Positions 44,616-52,885 of a DNA stretch of 64,000 nt are shown here, in pieces. The position numbers and the translations under genes were made by a program. The stretch comes from Amycolatopsis benzoatilytica AK 16/65 (GTDB lineage: Bacteria > Actinomycetota > Actinomycetes > Mycobacteriales > Pseudonocardiaceae). Numbering within the stretch: the stretch's first letter is position 1; each line of letters opens with the position of its first letter. Under the pieces are notes generated by a model. It saw only the letters and a list, made by a program, of their open reading frames with translations, did no database searches and was not told the DNA's origin. Location: NCBI RefSeq assembly GCF_000383915.1, contig NZ_KB912942.1:7809279-7873278 (forward strand), read 5' to 3'.

Positions 44616-45578
44616 TCAAGTTTTGGTGGCATTCACCCGTCGGGATGGTCTTGGGGTGTCCTCGCCCCACGCGTCGACGGCGGCGAGCCAGGCCGCCCCG
44701 AGCACGCCATCGGAGCTGGTCAAGACGGTAAGACCGGCGAATTCCGCGCGTACCCGGGTGCCTACCGGGCTGTCTTCGGCGAGCACGCTGCCGACGAGGA
44801 CGACCGGAGTTTTTTCTCCCGGCTCGCGCGTGGCGCGGGCGACCCGCACGAGTTCCGTTGCACCCCGGGCAACAATTTCGGTCGCTCCCGGTTCCCCGGC
44901 CGCGGCGGCGGCGCTCACGAACGGCGCGTAGCGCGCCAGCCGGATCGGCGGCTCCGCATTGGCGCGGGTGACAAGCGCCCACATCGCGGCGGCGCGATCG
45001 GACAAGTCCACTCCGGACGGTCCGAACGCCTCGGCCAGGACCGCCTCGGGCAACCCGTCGAGCGGTCCGTCGCCCTCCAGCGCGGCGAGCGTGGCTCGGA
45101 CGGCTTCGCGACCGAGCCAGAAACCGGAGCCTTCGTCGCCGAGAAGCCAGCCGTGGCCACCGGAACTGCGGACCATCCGGCGATCGCGGACGCGGCCCGC
45201 GATCGAGCCGGTCCCGGCGACGAGCACGGTTCCGTCCGGTTCGGACGTTGCCGACGCGTAAGCCACTTCGGCGTCGTTGACGGTACGAACCCGGCCGCTG
45301 AGGCCGATCCGCTCCCACGCCGCGCTGAACTCCGCGGCGACCGCGGGGTCGGACAGCTTGCTTTCGCCTGCCATGCCGACGACGACGCCGGCGACGTCCC
45401 GCTCGCCGGCCAACGCGTGTTCGATCGCCCCGGCGATCCGGGCGGCCGCCTCCGCGGGCGGGTGCGAGTTGGGGTTCGCACCCGCCGCGGTGCCGGTGCC
45501 GTGCACGACGCCGGCCGAGTCGACCGCGATCGCCCGGGTCGACGTGCCGCCGGCGTCCACGCCTACGACGAGGGTCAC
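44616..45578 (-). CDS. N-acetylglucosamine kinase-like (BadF/BcrA ATPase family)
   Basis: 320 residues, ASKHA fold. VVGVDAGGTSTRAIAVDSAG (phosphate 1), TVNDAEVAYASA, VLVAGTGSIA, LGDEGSGFWLGR are the GlcNAc-kinase pattern of the BadF family. It should phosphorylate GlcNAc or a related amino sugar. The GTG start overlaps the SIS gene stop by 4 nt, and both are divergent from dasR. Confidence 0.88.
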   Translation of the reverse strand: MTLVVGVDAGGTSTRAIAVDSAGVVHGTGTAAGANPNSHPPAEAAARIAGAIEHALAGERDVAGVVVGMAGESKLSDPAVAAEFSAAWERIGLSGRVRTVNDAEVAYASATSEPDGTVLVAGTGSIAGRVRDRRMVRSSGGHGWLLGDEGSGFWLGREAVRATLAALEGDGPLDGLPEAVLAEAFGPSGVDLSDRAAAMWALVTRANAEPPIRLARYAPFVSAAAAAGEPGATEIVARGATELVRVARATREPGEKTPVVLVGSVLAEDSPVGTRVRAEFAGLTVLTSSDGVLGAAWLAAVDAWGEDTPRPSRRVNATKT

Positions 45579-46618
45579 CGGGTCTTGGTCACCTTCAGCA
45601 GGCCGCGCGGGTTGTCCGGGTTGCCGCCGCGAGCGAGCGACAGGCCCAGCGCGATCCGCTGGATCGGCAGGATTTCCAGGACCGGGGCCAGTTCTTCGGC
45701 GGTCGGCGCGACCGGGATGCGCAGCGCGGCGGGCATTTCGCCGCTGGCGGAACCGACCGCGAGCACGTCCGCGCCGCGCTCGGTGACGGCCTGCAGCACC
45801 TCGCGAGTCGCCTCGCCGCCGCGACCGACGCTGGTGGCGGCGAGCACGGCGGTTTCGCCGTTGACCGCCGCGACCGGGCCGTGCAACAGGTCCGCGCCGC
45901 TGTACGCCCGAGCCGCGAGGTAGCTCGTCTCGGCCAGCTTCAGCGACGCTTCGAGTGCGGTGGCGTAGGAGTAGCCGCGGCCAGTGGTGAGAACGCGGTC
46001 GACAAAGCGATAGCGGTCCACCGCGCGCTGTACGCCTTCGACCGCGCCGTCGAGGGTCTGCTGGGCCAGTTCGCCGATGTTCTCGGCGTCCTCGCCCTTG
46101 CCGCCGCGGATGGCGTCGATGAACAGGTACAGCGCCATCAGCGTGGCGGAGTACGTCTTGGTTGCCGCGACTGCTTTCTCGACGCCGGCGCCGATGTCGA
46201 CGCCCAGCTCCGCGGCCGCGCTCAGCGGCGAGTCCGGGGTGTTCGTGACCGACACGGTCAGCGCGCCCTGGCGGCGGGCGGTCTCGGTGACCTCGATCAG
46301 GTCCGGCGAACCGCCGCTCTGGCTGACCGTGATGAACAGCACGTCCCGCAGATCGGGACGGGCGCCGTAGAGCGTCGCGGTGGACGGCGAAACCAGGCCG
46401 GCCGGCAGGCCGAGGAGTACCTCGATCAGGTACTTCGCGTAAAGCGCGCCGTGGTCGCTGGAACCGCGCGCGGCGAGCAGCGCGAAGCGGGGCGGGTTCT
46501 TGGCGATCTGCCCGGCGACCTCCGCGATCCCGGACCGCCGCTCGACCAGTCCGGCCAGAATGCCGGGCTGCTCCGAGATTTCCGCGGCCATGTGCTCGCC
46601 GGGGCGTAGTTGGGTCAT
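45575..46618 (-). CDS. SIS-domain amino-sugar-phosphate isomerase/deaminase
   Basis: 347 residues, two SIS domains of the GlmS-isomerase/NagB-II/AgaS type: LAARGSSDHGALYAKYL, ITVSQSGGSPDLIEVTE, VTNTPDSPLSAAA, then TTGRGYSYATALEASLKL and GPVAAV. Expected to deaminate or isomerise glucosamine-6-phosphate, feeding GlcNAc into glycolysis. ATG 46618 has a GAGAGGAAA RBS; a GTG lies one codon earlier. A dre site lies 52-67 nt upstream. Confidence 0.88.
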   Translation of the reverse strand: MTQLRPGEHMAAEISEQPGILAGLVERRSGIAEVAGQIAKNPPRFALLAARGSSDHGALYAKYLIEVLLGLPAGLVSPSTATLYGARPDLRDVLFITVSQSGGSPDLIEVTETARRQGALTVSVTNTPDSPLSAAAELGVDIGAGVEKAVAATKTYSATLMALYLFIDAIRGGKGEDAENIGELAQQTLDGAVEGVQRAVDRYRFVDRVLTTGRGYSYATALEASLKLAETSYLAARAYSGADLLHGPVAAVNGETAVLAATSVGRGGEATREVLQAVTERGADVLAVGSASGEMPAALRIPVAPTAEELAPVLEILPIQRIALGLSLARGGNPDNPRGLLKVTKTR

Positions 46619-46632
46619 CACTTTCCTCTCCG

Positions 46633-46650
46633 CCGGGACGGGCGTCCCGG
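46633..46650. promoter_or_regulatory. Palindrome in the SIS gene leader
   Basis: CCGGGACGGGCGTCCCGG, 8-bp arms, 15-32 nt upstream of the SIS start. It can form an mRNA hairpin near the RBS or serve as a second operator. Confidence 0.35.
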
Positions 46651-46669
46651 TGTGCTGAGCGGCGTCCGG

Positions 46670-46685
46670 TCAGGTCTAGACCAAT
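46670..46685. promoter_or_regulatory. DasR responsive element (dre) in the dasR/SIS gap
   Basis: TCAGGTCTAGACCAAT matches the dre consensus (core TGGTCTAGACCA) with one arm base changed. Located between the divergent amino-sugar genes and dasR, so DasR likely represses both itself and the utilisation genes until GlcN-6-P accumulates. Confidence 0.75.
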
Positions 46686-46773
46686 GCTAGCTGGGCGGAG
46701 CGGGTCGGGAGAAGGGTACGTTTCTTCACGGGCAGTGGCGCGTTAATCTGGGAAGACTTTGAGGGAGTCGGTA

Positions 46774-47523
46774 ATGCTGGAGACACCCCCCGCGGGCGAG
46801 GCGGGGACTGCTGCGCGCGGGCAGCGCGAACCCAAGTACTGGGCGCTGAAGCAGCATCTGCTCGACTTGCTGGACGCCATGCCGCCGGGATCGCCGATCC
46901 CGACCGAGCGCGCGCTGGCCGGCGAGTTCACCGTGTCGCGCACGACGGTGCGCCAGGCGCTGGCGGACCTCACCGCGGAGGGCAGGCTCCACCGGGTCCA
47001 GGGCAAGGGCACGTTCGCCGCGGAACCGAAGCTCGCCCAGCGGCTGCAGCTGTCCTCCTACACCGAGGACATGCGCAAGCAGGGCCTGAAGCCGTCGTCG
47101 CAGCTGCTGGAAATGGAAGAGCTGCCGGTCGAAGGCGAAATGGCGAAACTTCTTCAGATTCGCAACGGGGCAAAGATTCTTCGGCTGCGCCGGCTCCGGC
47201 TGGCCGACGGCCAGCCGATGGCACTCGAGACCACGCACCTGCCGCTGGGCCGGTTCCGCGGCCTGCGCAAGCACATCACCGCGGGCGGTTCGCTGTACGC
47301 GGTGTTGCGCGAGCACTACGGCGTGGAGCTGGAACGAGCCGAGGAGACCATCGAGACCTCGCTGGCCGGGCCGCAGGAAGCGGAAATCCTCGGCGCGGAC
47401 GTCGGCATGCCGGTGATGATGCTGACCCGGCATTCGTTCGCCACCGACGGCAAGCCGGTCGAGTTCGCCCGCGCGGTCTACCGCGGCGACCGGTACAAGT
47501 TCGTCACCACGCTGCTGCCCTGA
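46774..47523 (+). CDS. dasR: GntR/HutC-family regulator, DasR orthologue
   Basis: 249 residues. N-terminal winged helix (PKYWALKQHLLDLL, IPTERALAGEFTVSRTTVRQAL, GRLHRVQGKGTFAAEPK) and UTRA effector domain (LSSYTEDMRKQGL, METTHLPLGRF, AEETIETSLA, VYRGDRYKFV). The motifs match Streptomyces DasR closely; DasR senses glucosamine-6-phosphate and controls chitin/GlcNAc uptake and secondary metabolism. ATG 46774 has GAGGGAG 6 nt upstream; a TTG 15 nt earlier is an alternative. Confidence 0.9.
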   Translation: MLETPPAGEAGTAARGQREPKYWALKQHLLDLLDAMPPGSPIPTERALAGEFTVSRTTVRQALADLTAEGRLHRVQGKGTFAAEPKLAQRLQLSSYTEDMRKQGLKPSSQLLEMEELPVEGEMAKLLQIRNGAKILRLRRLRLADGQPMALETTHLPLGRFRGLRKHITAGGSLYAVLREHYGVELERAEETIETSLAGPQEAEILGADVGMPVMMLTRHSFATDGKPVEFARAVYRGDRYKFVTTLLP

Positions 47524-47527
47524 TCGC

Positions 47528-49033
47528 GTGACCGCGCCGGGCGGAACGAGCATCCGCTGGGGCACGTCCGCCGCCCGCGGCGTGCTCTGGACGACGATCC
47601 TCGGGTCGGGCATGGCCATGCTCGACGGCACCATCGTGAACGTCGCGCTGCCGCGGATCGGCGAGGAGCTGGGAGCTTCGGTAGCCGGGCTGCAGTGGAT
47701 CCTCGACGGCTACCTGCTGGCGCTGGCCGCGCTGATCCTGGTCGCCGGGTCACTGGGCGACCGCTACGGCAGGCGGCGGGTCTACCTGGTCGGCGTGGTC
47801 TGGTTCGGCCTCGCGTCCGGGCTGTGCGCGGCGGCGACGTCCACCGGGATGCTGGTGGCGTTCCGGGTGCTGCAAGGCGTCGGCGGTGCCCTGCTCACGC
47901 CTGGGTCGCTGGCGATCCTGCAGTCGTCCTTCGCGCACGACGACCGGGCCCGCGCGATCGGGGCCTGGTCCGGTCTCGGCGGGATCGCGGCCGCGGTCGG
48001 GCCGCTGCTCGGCGGGCTGCTGGTGCAGGCGTGGTCGTGGCGGCTGGCGTTCCTGATCAATGTGCCGCTCGCGGTGGTCGTGGTGCTGATGGCGCGCCGG
48101 TTCGTGCCGGAATCGCGGGACACCGCCGCCACCGGGCACCCGGACTACTTCGCCGCCGCGGTCGGCGCGGTGGGCCTGGCCGGGCTGACCGGCGCGCTGG
48201 TCGAGGCGCCGGTGCACGGGGCCGGCGACCCGGTGGTGCTGAGCGCGCTGGCGGTCGGGGTCGCCGGGCTTGCGGTGTTCCTCTGGCTCCAGCACCGGGC
48301 GGCCGAGCCGCTGGTGCCGCCCATGCTGTTCCGCGACCGCACGTTCACCCTGTCGAACGCGCTGACCTTCGTGGTTTACGCGGCGCTCGGCGGCGTGATG
48401 ATGCTGCTGGTGCTGCAGCTGCAGGTCTCGCTGGGCTACTCGCCGACGCTGGCCGGGCTCGCCGGCCTTCCGATCACGGTCATCATGCTGCTGCTGTCCG
48501 GCCGCTCGGGCGCGCTGGCACAGCGGATCGGGCCGCGGCTGCAGCTGGTGGCCGGTCCGATCGTGGTCGGGGCCGGAATGTTGTTGCTGACGCGGGTGGA
48601 ACCGGGTTCGTCGTATCTCGGTTCGGTGCTGCCCGCGGTGGTCGTGTTCGGACTCGGACTGGCCACTGTGGTCGCTCCGGTGACCGCGACGGTGCTCGCC
48701 GCGGCCCCCGACCGGTACGCCGGGGTCGCCTCCGGCGTCAACAATGCGATAGCCCGTTCGGGTGGACTTCTTGCGGTCGCGGTGTTGCCCGCGGCCGCCG
48801 GGCTGACCGGATCGGCCTACCGGGATCCGGTCGCGCTGACCGCCGGATGGCGTACCGCGCTCGTGATCTGCGCGGTCCTGGCGATCGCCGGCGGGCTTAT
48901 CGCGTTAGGAATTCACAACGGGGTGCTGGGTTCGTCGGCCGCGGAACCGGATGAATCGCCGCATCCCGGCGAGTGTCTGCACTGTGGGGTCGAGGGCCCG
49001 CCGACGCACGTCCATCCGGGCGGCCGGCACTGA
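47528..49033 (+). CDS. MFS transporter, DHA2 (EmrB/QacA) family
   Basis: 501 residues, GTG start, about 14 TM helices. Motif A-like GSLGDRYGRRRVYLVG, motif C region GGIAAAVGPLLGG, antiporter helix with WRLAFLINVPLA. Proton-coupled drug or metabolite export is likely. The cytosolic C-terminal tail carries C-x2-C and three His residues, possibly metal-binding. Contains a TTA Leu codon at 48905. It starts 4 nt after dasR. Confidence 0.9.
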   Translation: MTAPGGTSIRWGTSAARGVLWTTILGSGMAMLDGTIVNVALPRIGEELGASVAGLQWILDGYLLALAALILVAGSLGDRYGRRRVYLVGVVWFGLASGLCAAATSTGMLVAFRVLQGVGGALLTPGSLAILQSSFAHDDRARAIGAWSGLGGIAAAVGPLLGGLLVQAWSWRLAFLINVPLAVVVVLMARRFVPESRDTAATGHPDYFAAAVGAVGLAGLTGALVEAPVHGAGDPVVLSALAVGVAGLAVFLWLQHRAAEPLVPPMLFRDRTFTLSNALTFVVYAALGGVMMLLVLQLQVSLGYSPTLAGLAGLPITVIMLLLSGRSGALAQRIGPRLQLVAGPIVVGAGMLLLTRVEPGSSYLGSVLPAVVVFGLGLATVVAPVTATVLAAAPDRYAGVASGVNNAIARSGGLLAVAVLPAAAGLTGSAYRDPVALTAGWRTALVICAVLAIAGGLIALGIHNGVLGSSAAEPDESPHPGECLHCGVEGPPTHVHPGGRH

Positions 49034-49061
49034 AACTGGGGCGCAGCGGCAGAGCCGGACC

Positions 49062-49456
49062 GTGCTGTATCCGGACGACCCGGCCGCGCGCGAGCTGTTC
49101 GAGCGGATTGGCCGGGCCCCGGTGCCGCGGGACGAGCCGGCCCTGGAGGTGCTCAGCGCGTCGACCGCGACGTTCGCCGCGCACCTCGACTATCTCGCGA
49201 CGATCGCCGGGTGGATGGTCACGCACGGGGTGGCCGCGGAGGCCGCCTCGGAGTACGTGACGCACGTGTTCGCCAAGGTCGGGAAGTCGCTGTCGGGAAG
49301 TCGCTGTCGGGCGGCGGTTCGCTGGCCGAGCTGATCACCCGGCACACGACGCCGGGCGGGATCAACGAGCAGCTGCTGACCGGGTTGCGCCGGGACGGGA
49401 TGCCGGACCTGGTGCGCAGCGGGCTGGACGCAGTGCTGGCCCGGCTGCGCCACTAG
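49062..49456 (+). pseudogene. Pyrroline-5-carboxylate reductase-like C-terminal remnant, frameshifted
   Basis: Reads VLYPDDPAARELFERIG, LSASTATFAAHLDYLATIAGWM, AKVGKSLSG in one frame, then GGSLAELITRHTTPGGINEQLLTGLR in another. Together they match the C-terminal dimerisation half of P5C-reductase-family oxidoreductases. The shift comes from a 14-nt tandem duplication (GGGAAGTCGCTGTC at 49281-49294 and 49295-49308). The N-terminal Rossmann domain is missing; the transporter gene ends just upstream. Confidence 0.82.
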
Positions 49457-49464
49457 CCCGCACC

Positions 49465-49571
49465 CCAATGCCACATTGGGTGCGTGGGATGCATCCAATG
49501 TGGCATTGGGTGCGTGGGACGCAGCGAATGTGGCATTGGGTGCGTGGGATGCACCCAATGCCACATTGGGG
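49465..49571. repeat. 30-bp tandem repeat, 3.5 units, each with a hairpin
   Basis: Units at 49465-49494, 49495-49524, 49525-49554 and a partial at 49555-49571. Consensus core CCAATGTGGCATTGG (itself a palindrome) plus GTGCGTGGGATGCA. First and last cores read CCAATGCCACATTGG, the complement form. Fills the gap between the pseudogene and the dehydratase gene. Confidence 0.9.
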
Positions 49572-49575
49572 CTCG

Positions 49576-50520
49576 TCAGGCCAGCAGTTCCGCGAGCATC
49601 TTCGGGTCGATGTTGCCGCCGGAGACGATCGCCACCGTGCGGCCGCCGGGCAGCTCGTCGGCGTGGTGCAGGTACGCGGCCGGGGCGGTGGCCCCGCTCG
49701 GCTCGGTCACCAGCCGGCCTTGGCGGGCGAGCACGCGCACGGTGTCGCGGATCTCGTCCTCGGTCACCGTGATCATGCCGTCGAGCACGCGTTGCAGGTG
49801 CGCGAAGGTCAGCTCGGACGGCTCCGCGCGCAGCCCGTCTGCGATCGTGCGGGCGCGGTCGGCCACCGGCCACGCGACGCGTTCGCCGGCGCGCAGGCTG
49901 GCCGCGGTGTCGGCGGCCAGTTCCGGCTCGACGCCGTAGACCTTCGCGTTCGGGCACTTCGCCTTGATCGCCGTGCCGACGCCGGAGGCGAACCCGCCGC
50001 CGCTCACCGGGACCAGCACCGTGTCGACGTCCGCCAGGTCCTCGGCGATTTCCAGGCCGGCGGTGCCCTGTCCGGCGATCACGTCCGGATGGTCGAACGG
50101 CGGGATGAGGGTGAGCCCGCGCTCCGCCATGATCGCGTGCGCGGCCGACTCGCGTTCGGCGATCGGCACCTCGCGCACCTCCGCGCCCCAGCGGAGGGTG
50201 GCTTCGACCTTCAGCCGCGGCGTGACGTCGGGCACCACGATGACCGCCGGGATGCCGAATTCGCGGGCCGCGTAAGCGACCGCTTGCGCATGGTTGCCAC
50301 TTGAGTACGCGACTACTCCGCGTTCCCGCTCGGTGTCGCTGAGCGCCGCGATCGCGTTGTACGCGCCGCGGATCTTGAACGCGCCGATCGGTTGCAGGCT
50401 CTCGGGTTTCACCCAGAATTCGCCCGGAGCCCAGAGCTGGCGCAGCAACGGGGTGCGCACCGCGGAGCCCTTGATCCGCCCTGCGGCGGCCTCGATGTCG
50501 GAGATCGTCACGAAGTCCAT
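49576..50520 (-). CDS. Threonine/serine dehydratase-like PLP enzyme
   Basis: 314 residues, fold-type II PLP enzyme. Lys49 in IGAFKIRGAYNA is the Schiff-base residue; SSGNHAQAVAYAA binds phosphate side-chain groups; VPVSGGGFASG is the glycine loop. No C-terminal ACT domain, so the catabolic or racemase-like class (TdcB/serine racemase type). Substrate threonine or serine is likely. Confidence 0.9.
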   Translation of the reverse strand: MDFVTISDIEAAAGRIKGSAVRTPLLRQLWAPGEFWVKPESLQPIGAFKIRGAYNAIAALSDTERERGVVAYSSGNHAQAVAYAAREFGIPAVIVVPDVTPRLKVEATLRWGAEVREVPIAERESAAHAIMAERGLTLIPPFDHPDVIAGQGTAGLEIAEDLADVDTVLVPVSGGGFASGVGTAIKAKCPNAKVYGVEPELAADTAASLRAGERVAWPVADRARTIADGLRAEPSELTFAHLQRVLDGMITVTEDEIRDTVRVLARQGRLVTEPSGATAPAAYLHHADELPGGRTVAIVSGGNIDPKMLAELLA

Positions 50521-50636
50521 GCGCCGAGTATGTCAGGAAAGTGTGAGCTTTAGTCCATCCACTGTGGACAGTCAACGTGGCGTCTCTCACGCTGGGGCAA
50601 CGAGGGGAGCACCTCAGCCGACTTAATCGTTGAAGG

Positions 50637-51431
50637 ATGCATACGGCCGAGGACGATCAGATCGGGATCATGGGCGAGGAGAAGAAGACCGCGGAGGAGC
50701 GGAAGAAGATCCGCATGAGTTCGGTGCTGGCGGCTGCCCTGGCGGCGGTGACCGCGGCACTGCTGGGGTCGACGCTCGGGGTTGCCGGCACGGTCATCGG
50801 GGCCGGCGTGGCCAGTGTGGTGAGCACGGTCGGCGGCGAGTTGTACCTGCGGTCGTTCCAGGGGACTCGGCAGGCGGCAAAAAAGGCGATTGCCGGGCGG
50901 CGGAGCCGCAGCGGGATCGAGCCGGTGCGCCATCCCGGTTCGCCGAGCGAGGCGCCTACGGTTTACCTGTCCACGGATCCGTCGGAGATGCCGACGGTAC
51001 GCATTTCCGCTCTTCGTCCTACCAAGCCGGAGCAGGCGGAGACCTTCGGCGAGAAACTGCGGAAGGTGCGCTGGCCGTTGATCATCGGCACCAGCGTGGC
51101 GGTGTTCGCGGTCGCGCTGGCGGTGCTGTTCACCTTCGACTTCGGCACCAAGGGCAGCGGGCTGATCGCTCGGCAGCCGGACACCAGCCAGCAGCAGGAC
51201 ACGCATCGCGACAACGCCCCCAGCTCGGCGCCGCAGGCACCGGCGACTTCGGGTTCTCAGCCGCCGGCGTCGACGTCCGCCCCCACTACTACACAGTCGG
51301 CTCCGCCTTCGTCCTCGGCTACGCAGGACAAGCAGACGCCCACGTCGTCCAGTCAGCCCTCGTCTTCGGCGGCGACCAGCGGGAGCCAGTCGCCCACCGG
51401 CACCGCGCCGCCGTCCAACGCGGGCCAGTGA
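50637..51431 (+). CDS. Membrane protein with Ser/Thr/Pro-rich extracytoplasmic tail
   Basis: 264 residues. A hydrophobic N-terminal segment (about 28-68) resembles a glycine-zipper hairpin (LLGSTLGVAGTVIGAGVASVV); a second TM about 146-168 precedes a ~90-residue Ser/Thr/Pro/Gln tail that is probably outside the cell. Charged cytosolic loop in between. No catalytic domain. ATG 50637 or 50670 could be the start. Function unknown. Confidence 0.72.
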   Translation: MHTAEDDQIGIMGEEKKTAEERKKIRMSSVLAAALAAVTAALLGSTLGVAGTVIGAGVASVVSTVGGELYLRSFQGTRQAAKKAIAGRRSRSGIEPVRHPGSPSEAPTVYLSTDPSEMPTVRISALRPTKPEQAETFGEKLRKVRWPLIIGTSVAVFAVALAVLFTFDFGTKGSGLIARQPDTSQQQDTHRDNAPSSAPQAPATSGSQPPASTSAPTTTQSAPPSSSATQDKQTPTSSSQPSSSAATSGSQSPTGTAPPSNAGQ

Positions 51432-51456
51432 CCTTCTGCCCAGCCCGGAGTTGAGC

Positions 51457-51511
51457 GTCCGTGAAGGGCCCCTTGAGGGAATCCAAGTCCCGGAAGGGGC
51501 CCTTCACGGAA
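51457..51511. repeat. 55-nt palindromic repeat, copy C
   Basis: GTCCGTGAAGGGCCCCTT at 51457-51474, interior GAGGGAATCCAAGTCC, right arm AAGGGGCCCTTCACGGA to 51510, last base changed. Same orientation as copy A. 17 nt upstream of the IS30 element's left end. Confidence 0.88.
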
Positions 51512-51527
51512 CCGGCGGATTCGAGGG

Positions 51528-52824
51528 GTCGTCGCAACACAGGCTGGATTAGCTGGTTTCGGTGAGGAGTGTAGCGAGGCGTTCGGCTGGGGTGTCCCAG
51601 CCGAGCGTTTTGCGTGGGCGGCAGTTGAGCTCTGCGGCGACGGCGGCGAGGTGTTCGGGGCTGTGGAGGGAGAGGTCGGTGCCTTTGGGGAAGTACTGGC
51701 GCAGCAGGCCGTTGGTGTTTTCGTTGCTGCCGCGTTGCCAGGGGCTGTGGGGGTCGCAGAAGTAGACGGGGATGCCGGTGGCGATGGTGAATTCGCGGTG
51801 TCGGCCCATTTCCGAGCCTTGGTCCCAGGTCAGGGACCGTGTCAGGTGGTCGGGCAGGGTGTGCATGGCGGTGACGAGGGCGTCGCGGACGGCGTCGGCG
51901 CCGCGGCCGTGGGGCAGGGGGACCAGGAGCGTGTAGCGGGTGGCGCGTTCGACCAGGGTGGCGATGGCGGAGGCTCCGTCCTTGCCGATGATCAGGTCGC
52001 CTTCCCAGTGGCCGGGGACGGCGCGGTCGGCGGCTTCGGCGGGGCGTTCGCTGATCATGACCATGGGTTCGGCGAAGCGGGGCCGGCGGGCTTCGCCGGT
52101 GCGGCGGGGTTTGCGCACGGCGCGGCCGGTGCGCAGCGCGCGGTGCAGTTCGCGGCGCAGTTCGCCGCGGCCTTGGACGTAGAGGGCCTGGTAGACGGTT
52201 TCGGGGGTCACGTGCAGCTCCGGGCGGTCGGGGTGGTCGCGGCGCAGCCGCTGGCTGATCTGCTCCGGGCTGAACTTCTTGCGCAGCATGCCCTGCACGA
52301 GGTCGCGCAGCTCGGGACAGGCCGCGATCTTGCCGGTCTTGGGCCGTTTGCGGCGCGCGTCGGCGCGGGCCTGGGCGGCGTAGGGCCGGTAGCCGCGGCT
52401 GCCGGGACGGGCGTTGCGGGCCAGTTCGCGGCTGATCGTGGCGGGATCGCGGCCCAGTTCCCGGGCGATCGCGCGGACCCCGGCCCCTGCCCGGCGCAGG
52501 TCGGCGATCGCCAGCCGTTCCTGCTGCGTCAGGAACCGCGACTGCGCCTCGGGGCGGGCATCGGCGACGGGGGCCGGACGCGAGGGCGGGGCCGGCGACC
52601 GCACGGCCGTCCGCCCCGCCCGGCTCGGCCGCCCGTGCCGCCACCGGTGCCCGGTCCGCCGGTCGACCCCGACAACCCGGCACGCCTCGACAGTGCCCAC
52701 GCCTTCCGCCACAAGATCAAAATACCGGCGGCGTTCCGCCGCCAACCTCCCCCGACCCCGCGACGCTGCAACCTCCCGGACCCCCGCCACGGCAACCCCT
52801 CAACAACTCAGGCGTTGCAACCAC
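51528..52824. mobile_element. IS30-family insertion sequence, apparently intact
   Basis: About 1.3 kb with one transposase gene. Imperfect terminal inverted repeats can be aligned: GTCGTCGCAACACAGG at the left end and, on the other strand, GTGGTTGCAACGCCTG at the right end (about 12 of 16 identical). Exact ends and any 2-3-bp target duplication are not certain. The right end abuts a truncated palindromic repeat (copy D). Confidence 0.75.
51549..52790 (-). CDS. IS30-family transposase
   Basis: 413 residues, GTG start. N-terminal helix-turn-helix (LTQQERLAIADLRRAGAGVRAIARELGRDPATISRELARN), then FSPEQISQRL, and the DDE catalytic core: GHWEGDLIIG (D), LTWDQGSEM (D) and RGSNENTNGLLRQYFPKGTDL (E). 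Full length, no frameshift, so potentially active. Confidence 0.95.
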   Translation of the reverse strand: MAGVREVAASRGRGRLAAERRRYFDLVAEGVGTVEACRVVGVDRRTGHRWRHGRPSRAGRTAVRSPAPPSRPAPVADARPEAQSRFLTQQERLAIADLRRAGAGVRAIARELGRDPATISRELARNARPGSRGYRPYAAQARADARRKRPKTGKIAACPELRDLVQGMLRKKFSPEQISQRLRRDHPDRPELHVTPETVYQALYVQGRGELRRELHRALRTGRAVRKPRRTGEARRPRFAEPMVMISERPAEAADRAVPGHWEGDLIIGKDGASAIATLVERATRYTLLVPLPHGRGADAVRDALVTAMHTLPDHLTRSLTWDQGSEMGRHREFTIATGIPVYFCDPHSPWQRGSNENTNGLLRQYFPKGTDLSLHSPEHLAAVAAELNCRPRKTLGWDTPAERLATLLTETS

Positions 52825-52829
52825 CACTA

Positions 52830-52869
52830 GAACCCAAGACCCAGGTCCGGTAAGGGGCCCTTCGCGGAC
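52830..52869. repeat. Truncated palindromic repeat, copy D
   Basis: Right part of the 55-nt repeat only: GAACCCAAGACCC-like interior followed by TAAGGGGCCCTTCGCGGAC. The left arm is missing where the IS30 element ends. Confidence 0.7.
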
Positions 52870-52885
52870 TCGGTGCGAGGGGTAG

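Noticed and set aside
49465..49571. CRISPR array
   Set aside because: The 30-bp units are directly abutting with no unique spacers, and no cas gene is near.
49468..50304. Forward ORF beginning MPHWVRGMHP-like repeats and running over the dehydratase gene
   Set aside because: It is antisense to a clear PLP enzyme and starts within a tandem DNA repeat; no coding signature.
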